From NCBI GenBank assembly GCA_038503035.1, contig JAVSML010000049.1, forward strand, positions 248,001 to 312,000: a stretch of 64,000 nucleotides of DNA. The letters run 5' to 3'. The position numbers were made by a program, and so were the translations under genes. Below the pieces are notes generated by a model, which saw nothing but the letters and a program-made list of their open reading frames with translations, was not told the origin of the DNA and ran no database searches. The DNA comes from Crocodylus rhombifer (Eukaryota > Chordata > Crocodylia > Crocodylidae). Shown here piece by piece: positions 57,854 to 64,000 of the stretch (positions are counted from its first letter, which is position 1; every line of letters begins with the position of its first letter).

Positions 57854-59220
57854 GAATTGAAGGAAAAAAAAATCTTAAAATTCTACCATCAAGGTTTAAT
57901 AACCCGCCATTACCCCTGTTATGTGAAATGCATGATGCAGCCTTGACAGTATATGGCTGACTCCACCATAATTCATATATCAGAGATGTGAGAAAGGGCA
58001 CAGGTCCCTCTATGTCTCTCCCAATTATACAGTTGGTCCAATGAAATCTTTGGATTTCAGTTGGTCCACAAAAATCTTTAACTTCCATACACATCATGCA
58101 TCTGTGTCTCCTACAGAGACAGGGTCTTCTATCACCAAATTTAAAGATTTAAATGAAGACTAATTATTGTAGTTAGTTTGAATTATCCTCTCCAGCCTAG
58201 ACTCTAGACAGAAAGAATTGAAAGATATTAACAAAACATGAAAAAAAAATACTTCCTACCACTTCTCACTAAATAACAGGCTCTATATAATAGCTTATCT
58301 AGTAAACAGGATAGTATCTGCTTCTGTTATTAATGAAAAGATATCAATCAAAAATTGTATTAATGAATTAAATCAGCCTTTGAAATGTAAATACTAATCT
58401 ATGATGTCTAAATAATTCAGTACCTCTAATGTAATAAAAGAATGGAAAAAAAGTCAATTTTGGCTTAACTACTAATTTCTACTTGAAATATGCACAGTTA
58501 GCTTCTGCAAACAAGAAAAAAATTTAAGTAAAGCAAAACTCTCACTGAATTTAGGGAGAACTAAACTGAACCTCTGCTTCGGAGAGCAACATTACAGCAT
58601 TTCACTTATTGGAAGTGATTTTGTCCTCCTTTCTGAAGATATATTATTTCTCTACTGAGAAGCCTTTCCCAGAGAACAATAACCACTCTTTATCAAAAAG
58701 TACATGGAAGTCTATGCAATAGAAACATACTTCTACTTTCTATGTAATTAATGGAATACAACTCTGCAACATCTTGCTTATTCCCTTCAGGTTTAATTTG
58801 CATGTGTCATGATAGTTCATGTTGGCACTGACAATTTATTCAGTTCTGTTATTTTTAATATATAATTTCCATGTCTAAAAATATGGCCTTTCTTGCTATT
58901 CACTTCAGGAGTTTTGTTTATTTCCGCTTGCTTGCTTTTTTCCACAACATGCTCTAGTGTGACCATTGGTTTAAGTATAATATTCTATTTTTTCCCCAAG
59001 AAATCAAATCTGTTCTTTAATATATCTCTTCTTCCTTCTCTGATGAACACAAAGACAAAGGTATACTATTCCATTGCCAAACAAGATATTCTTTATTACC
59101 AAGCTCCTTTCCTCATGCTATGAAATACTTACAGAAACCTTTCTTTTTAAATACATGTAAGAGTTTTGTCTTCACTTTGTTTTCAAACCCCAGCTCATCT
59201 CCTATCTTCGCTCATTTTGA
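57854..59220. other. no gene seen
   Basis: AT-rich. The 76-codon plus frame at 58893-59123 has a hydrophobic N-terminus but no promoter, domain or homology I recognise. Confidence 0.5.
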
Positions 59221-59224
59221 CTTG

Positions 59225-59935
59225 TTGTCAGGAGCCAGGGCAACAGGCAGGCTAAACTGCCCCTGCTTGCCCTTGGTTATCAAGTAGGCCCAGCTGTCAA
59301 TGGCCTAAAAATCCCCAATTACACCAGTTGCCTACATGGGCACCTATTTCTACTTACATGCAGGCTTTTCAGTGCCTGTTGGGTTACTCAACAGGGCAGG
59401 TGCCTCTCTGCCTAGCATCAGGCTTCTGATTCCTTGTTCTTAACATCGTGGTTCCTACATTTGAATCCTAGTTTCCTAGCCCCTGGGCCCTCTTGTTGTT
59501 TCATCCTTGTTTTTCTGTCATGTCCACTGGTTCCGGGTTCCTGCCTGCTGATCCCTGTGCTCCAGACTTGTCTAGACTCCTATTTTCTACTACCTGACTC
59601 ATGACTTAGCTTGGCAATCACCCATGTCCTGGTCCCTTACAGCTATAGATGCCTGTTCCACAATTGGCTATTGACCAGTCTGAATCCCAGGCTCCTGTTC
59701 CTGACCCTACCCCCAGATAGCAATTCTACCCATAGTGACTGCCTAGGCTATGTTCCCTTACAAACCTCTGTCTCTTGACATGCAAGCTCCTGATCTTTTG
59801 AAGCAGTCAAGGGACCCTTGCCTATCTGAAACAGTTTGTTCCCTATCAACTAGGTTGTGACCTTAACCAAGGTTGGTTAAGCCCCAGCTGCCTGTGGACA
59901 GAGGCAGTGTGTTATAGCCCATAACAGTTCTATTC
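59225..59935. other. C-rich unclassified block
   Basis: Pyrimidine-rich, moderately GC-rich, starting 'tgttgtcaggagccagggca' and ending 'gtgttatagcccataaca'. The style suggests an old interspersed repeat (possibly an LTR with TG..CA ends), but a target duplication or second copy was not found in the window. Confidence 0.3.
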
Positions 59936-60060
59936 TATTACAGCATGTTTAGACATGTATTCATGAAGCAACACCCTACAAATTTATGAAAGATAAGTAT
60001 TTACATAGTCTCTGAAAAGCACTTTAAGCACTTTATGAATTTAAACAAGCCACCCATTAA

Positions 60061-60735
60061 TAGAATCACAGAATAGTAGGACTGGAAGGGACCTGTGTAA
60101 GATCATCAAGTCCAGTCCCCTGCCATGGGCAGGAGGTAGCTGGGCTCAAACAAGCTCAAGTCTTCTCTTACTCAGACTGAGCAAACCCAGTTCTCAGAGT
60201 CTCTCCTCATAGGGCCTATCCTCTAGGTCCCTGAGCATATGGGTGGCCCTTCTCTGTATCCTTTTGAGCTTATCCACATCCTTCTTGAAGTACGGTGCCC
60301 AGAACTGGACACAGTACTCCAGCTGTGGTCTTAGTAATGCCAAATAGAGGTGGAGAAGCACCTCTCTCAATCTATTATGACTGATGCACGCCAGAGTTCT
60401 GTTTGCCCTGCTGACGACTTCACTGCATTAATGGCTCATATTCATCCTGTGGTTGACTGTCACCCCCAGGTCCCTTTCAGATGCAGCGTCAGCTAGGAGA
60501 CCACTACTCATTGTATAGTTATGATGAGGGTTCTTCCTATCTAGATGAAGGACCAGGCACTTGTCCCTACTGAACCTCATCTGATTGCATTCAGCCTGTC
60601 AAGGTTATTTTAGATCCTTACCCTGTCCTCAGATGTGCCTGCATCTCTCAATTCTGTAAACTTAATCCCTCATTCACATAATTGATACAGAAGTTAAAGA
60701 GCATTTAGGAACATGTATATGTGCCGTATGTCATA
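60061..60735 (-). mobile_element. CR1 LINE, 5'-truncated, ~675 bp
   Basis: The 3' end is at the left ('aatagtaggactggaaggga', 60073-60092). Minus-strand sequence then covers the ORF2 C-terminal domain ('gtggcccttctctgtatcct', 'cttgaagtacggtgcccaga'), the thumb ('gttgactgtcacccccaggt', which encodes a DLGVTVNH-like stretch) and fades near 60735. No long frame remains open. It differs from the other CR1 copies and is a separate subfamily. Confidence 0.88.
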
Positions 60736-60739
60736 TACT

Positions 60740-61680
60740 TGAATACATTTAATGTCAGAACACAGATTCTTGGAGTTGACCACATACTGCTGCATTAAAA
60801 GAGATGCATAGTTCCAAGATTTAGCCAAGAAATGCATTCACAATCCACAACACCCATATGCAGAAAAAATAGTAATCCATTCCACCAAGTGCTGGTACTA
60901 ATAAAAAAATACTATATATGACCATACTTAAGAAAGGTTGAGAGTCCACTAGCTCACTGTCATTCTTTGGATGTGCTTCTTTGGAAGAAATTGAGCAAAG
61001 ATAAAGTTATTAGGAAGTCATTCTTAGTACTAAGGCTTACTAGACTATTAAATAATCTCCATAGAAAAGCCATGGAGTCCTTCAGTGCTTGAGTCATTTA
61101 AAACTGGAAAAAAGCATTAGAAAATTGCACCAAAGTGAACAATTTTACAGTGAAGTGAGAGAGGTTATATAGTTTAGCAGTTTCTGGGCAAATTACTAGC
61201 TGGTGCACATTGGCATAGCTCCTCTGAAATTAAGTGTCTGGAGTCAATGAAGTTACACGATTGATAGACTTGCATCTCTATGTTTGAAACATTCAGACAC
61301 CTATGGGACTTGTGAGCCTGCTGTTACTTCTGAACAACAAAGCTAAAGGTCAGTTCAGCATTTATGAAGTGCTATCAACATTTTGTAATTCTCACTTGAA
61401 TTGTTACCCATCCACTTGAACATTTTAACTCGTGAAAATGTCATTTTTTATAAACAGTCAAAATGCTCAACAAAGGTAACCTTTATGCTCCAGATGAATC
61501 TTGAAATGCTAATATTCTTTGCTTTCACACAAAACTTCTGAAATTGTGTTGTAATAATTTCTGAAATACAAACTTCACTGCATCCCTGTCTATAAAGTCC
61601 ACTGACTCAGCCTGGGTGCTGAAATCATGTCTACCAGGCACGTGTACCAGCTTCTGACTTCTTTACTATTCATTCCATCC
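60740..61680. other. no gene seen
   Basis: AT-rich unique-looking DNA. Confidence 0.5.
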
Positions 61681-61684
61681 AGGA

Positions 61685-61862
61685 AGAGCATACACAAACT
61701 ACAGATGCTTCCTCAGCCTGAAAGCTTTTTTTAAACCTGAAAGCTTGCTAAGAAAATTTTTTCCAACTATGTAAGTTGGTCTAATAAAAGATATCAGATT
61801 GACCCAAAAAACCTTGTCTGCCTATGTCCTTAGACCAACACGGCTACAACCTACACTCTTGA
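61685..61862 (-). repeat. short interspersed repeat, SINE-like or Penelope-like
   Basis: Read on this strand from its tail: 'tcctcagcctgaaagctttt', a duplicated 'cctgaaagctt' segment, 'ttttttccaactatgtaag' then 'ttggtctaataaaagatatc', 'aaaaccttgtctgccta' and the head 'agaccaacacggctacaacc'. It is the inverse of 48628-48775. The 'acgg' in the head keeps a CpG, so this copy may be relatively young. Confidence 0.7.
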
Positions 61863-61864
61863 AA

Positions 61865-62214
61865 TCATGTATTTTGCATCCAAGCTCATAGAAAAACTAT
61901 GCTAACCTGCCTTGTGCTTGGTTTTTTTAAATCTTATGCCTAATTTTATTCTCTCCATCTGGATTTGTGTAAGAAACCTATCTGTGTTACGCTTGTCATA
62001 TCTGTCTGGCATCAGCACCTATTGATCCTACATTATGAACTCTGCTCAAATGGTAAGATATATCTGATCAGACCCAGTTAGTCTTCCTTTACCAACCATT
62101 TTTACAAATCTATCTTTGTTCTGCTCTGAAGAATAATTCACCATACTGGTTATTTTTAAATGATACCTCTCATAACCCTTTACACTAATATATTAATATT
62201 AGTTCAAAAGAATC
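61865..62214. other. no gene seen
   Basis: AT-rich; nothing recognised. Confidence 0.5.
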
Positions 62215-62335
62215 AGGAACAGGTTTGAAAGAAACCTCAAGAGGTCACCTAGTACAATCCTTTACTCAAGTCAGGATGAAACCTTCTAAAACCATTCCTA
62301 CCAAGTATTTCTTTAACCTGTATTTAGGTTTAATC
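62215..62335 (-). mobile_element. CR1 LINE 3'-end fragment
   Basis: 'tcaagaggtcacctagtaca', 'tgaaaccttctaaaaccatt' and 'cctaccaagtatttctttaa' correspond to a CR1 3' UTR in minus orientation (compare 'gtcaagtgtctatctaacct' at 51091). Short and decayed. Confidence 0.6.
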
Positions 62336-62399
62336 AGAAGTTCTAATGAGGGAGACTCTAGGTAAAAGCAGCAGAGAAGTTTCCCCCTTCATCTTTATG

Positions 62400-62603
62400 C
62401 AAAGGCAACATGTAGGGGAGATATGGGGGCGGGCATGTGCCCCCCTGACAGGGCTACTGCCAACGCCACCAGTGGCACCTGTGGGAGCTTGCCAGCTCCA
62501 GCCCCACCACTGACACTGCCACCGGTGCCTGCAGGAGCTCGCCAGCTCCTCCCCTGCTTCCAACATCATTGACAGCACCTGCAGGAGGCACCAGTCACCC
62601 ATG
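62400..62603 (+). mobile_element. hAT-type MITE, family of three (copy 3)
   Basis: The 204-bp GC-rich element starts 'caaaggcaacatgtagggga' and ends 'ggcaccagtcacccatg'. Flanks tctttatg (62392-62399) and tctttatc (62604-62611) agree at 7 of 8. Head and tail match 33292-33506 (inverted) and 40790-41010. The middle contains three imperfect repeats of 'gccaccggtgcctgcaggag'-like units. The 94-codon minus frame over it is compositional. Confidence 0.88.
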
Positions 62604-62611
62604 TCTTTATC

Positions 62612-64000
62612 CAAACTCTGTCAAACTCCTTTCCTTCTTCTCCCTATCCATTTTAGACCCCTCCCTTCCTTCTTTTCCCCCTTTCACTTGTGCAGCATTC
62701 CCCATGCTATACCTAGTCTGAATTAACCTAGTCATCAGGGCTGAAACCTGCACATGGGGTAAAACTCATTAACACAAGTATGACCATGAGTCTCAGTGTG
62801 AAATCTCAGTTCACTTAATGACCATTACATCATTTGTTTTATTATTAATTGCCATTTTATACCATTCTGGGCCAAATAATCCCCTTCTGGCATCCTAAAC
62901 AGCCTGGCTATATTTCCAAACAGTTAAGAGAGCAGACTTTACACTCTTCATCTACTATACCTTGCAAGATTTAAACATACATTTGGATGTGCTTTGTCCA
63001 CAAAAATCTGCTTTTGTGTGTGCTGAAGCACATTTCCATGTGCAATTGATATGCATATATTTTAGTAGATGCCAATAATGCATTCACATTTGAGAATCTG
63101 GTCTTTCATTTTACTTAAACAATTTGGCTTTGACCTGAAAAAAGATTTAATGATGTAACTTAGATAAACTAAGCAGTATCTAAGAACCAAACATGGACAG
63201 ATATATATATCTATATATATATATAGATACATATATCTATATAGTTAAAAATTAAAAAAATATTAATAAATCTCCATGGCAGTTTCCTATTCTAGTTTCT
63301 CCAAAATATCCTTCAGTTGTTCAACTACATACTACTATCTTTAGTAGTCTTTAGATTAGGCTGCATTTAATTGACAAATGTTTTCAGTAAAAAAACCCAG
63401 AAACTAATAAATAAATATTTAAGCATATACATAAAACTGGAGTTGCACAGGATAGTCACTGACACAAGTAAAAGAGCAGAAACGATCAAGGCCCTTTTAA
63501 AAATTGCATAAGCAATAGTTCTCCCCCTATTATCTTTCTTCCTGTATGAATCACAATCACAGCTTCCCTTGATTCTTTTCTTGTAGGTATTAGAGCAATT
63601 AACTTTTTCTTTGGCAGTCTCTAAAGAATTGTAAGACCTTGAAACATTTTATTTTACAGGGATTTTTTTCTTTTTTTTACATAGCTAACATCCCTACAGA
63701 TCTTGAAGCATCATCTCTCTGCTTCCCTGACTCTCCCATCAAACACAGCAGAATGCTAACATTCCTTAGGGCTTTAACCAGGGTATTCTTAACATTTTCA
63801 TTACAAGCTAGGGCAATCTATCCACAAGTGAACAATGTTTCAGTAAAACTGAATAATGTACCTCCCCTATATTCAGAAACCATGTTATTAGAACAAGACA
63901 TGGGTATTTCTCCTAATGCAAATATCAGAGATATTAGCTTTCTGATACTATCAGAAAGGCAATTATCAAGAATATTGGTTTCTTATACATTTCCTTCTTT
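62612..64000. other. no gene seen
   Basis: AT-rich unique-looking DNA, with a (TA)/(TATC)n tract at 63200-63244. No coding signal recognised up to the window end. Confidence 0.5.
63200..63244. repeat. (TA)n / (TATC)n microsatellite
   Basis: Alternating 'atatat' with interspersed 'ctatat' and 'agatac' units; self-complementary and able to form a hairpin. Confidence 0.9.

Noticed and set aside
58893..59123. 76-codon frame with hydrophobic start, possible secreted peptide
   Set aside because: Hydrophobic, TTT/CTT-rich DNA gives such frames by chance; no supporting evidence.
1..64000. CRISPR arrays, bacterial operons, tRNA or rRNA genes
   Set aside because: No regularly spaced direct repeats with unique spacers, no ribosome-binding-site organised genes, and no cloverleaf or rRNA motifs were seen; the sequence is vertebrate-like.

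Overview
This window looks like non-coding nuclear DNA of a sauropsid vertebrate, most likely a crocodilian. The evidence is the repeat content: many CR1 LINE copies ending in the 'ggttggaagggacct' / 'ggctggaagggacct' type of 3' end, a decayed Ty3/Gypsy (Metaviridae-like) LTR retrotransposon, a pogo/Tigger-type element, and numerous short GC-rich hAT-type non-autonomous DNA transposons. The crocodilian assignment rests on remembered CR1 and short-element sequence style and was not checked by a search. I recognise no host protein-coding gene, tRNA, rRNA, CRISPR array or bacterial-type operon. Every open frame with recognisable homology belongs to a retrotransposon. The window is probably intergenic, or lies inside a very large intron.

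Layout. 0-9 kb: sparse old repeats (CR1 tails, an RT fragment, a ~730 bp DNA element, an inverted repeat pair at 6.3-6.5 kb) in AT-rich unique sequence. 9.27-13.49 kb: a full-length but defective Ty3/Gypsy element with two LTRs, decayed gag, protease, RT, RNase H and integrase. 15.5-19.1 kb: a hAT element with a perfect 8-bp target duplication, related short elements, and several old CR1 copies. 19.3-21.2 kb: a younger minus-strand CR1. 22-28.5 kb: mostly unique, with a Tigger-type element at 25.16-25.55 kb. 28.9-31.5 kb: a short hAT-like element abutting the best-preserved CR1 of the window, whose retained ORF2 is interrupted by one in-frame TAG. 32-34 kb: CR1 fragments, one split by a 215-bp hAT-type element. 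36-41 kb: further hAT-type elements. 43-51 kb: a dense run of DNA transposons, including a composite nested structure at 46.8-48.4 kb. 51.0-54.1 kb: an old minus-strand CR1 interrupted by a hAT element and by a complete younger plus-strand CR1. 54-64 kb: mostly unique DNA with scattered CR1 and hAT-type copies.

The parts do not form a pathway; the window records successive transposition. CR1 ORF2 is the type of enzyme that could mobilise LINE copies, but every copy here is 5'-truncated and broken. The short hAT and Tigger elements encode nothing and depended on transposases encoded elsewhere. The most useful results are sequence-level: a family of three ~204-221 bp elements each with a near-perfect 8-bp target duplication, several nested insertions that give relative ages, a shared FAND change at the CR1 catalytic motif explained by CpG decay, and a CpG-retaining repeat-free stretch near 41.2-41.7 kb that is a candidate conserved regulatory element. 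I found no convincing new biological system.
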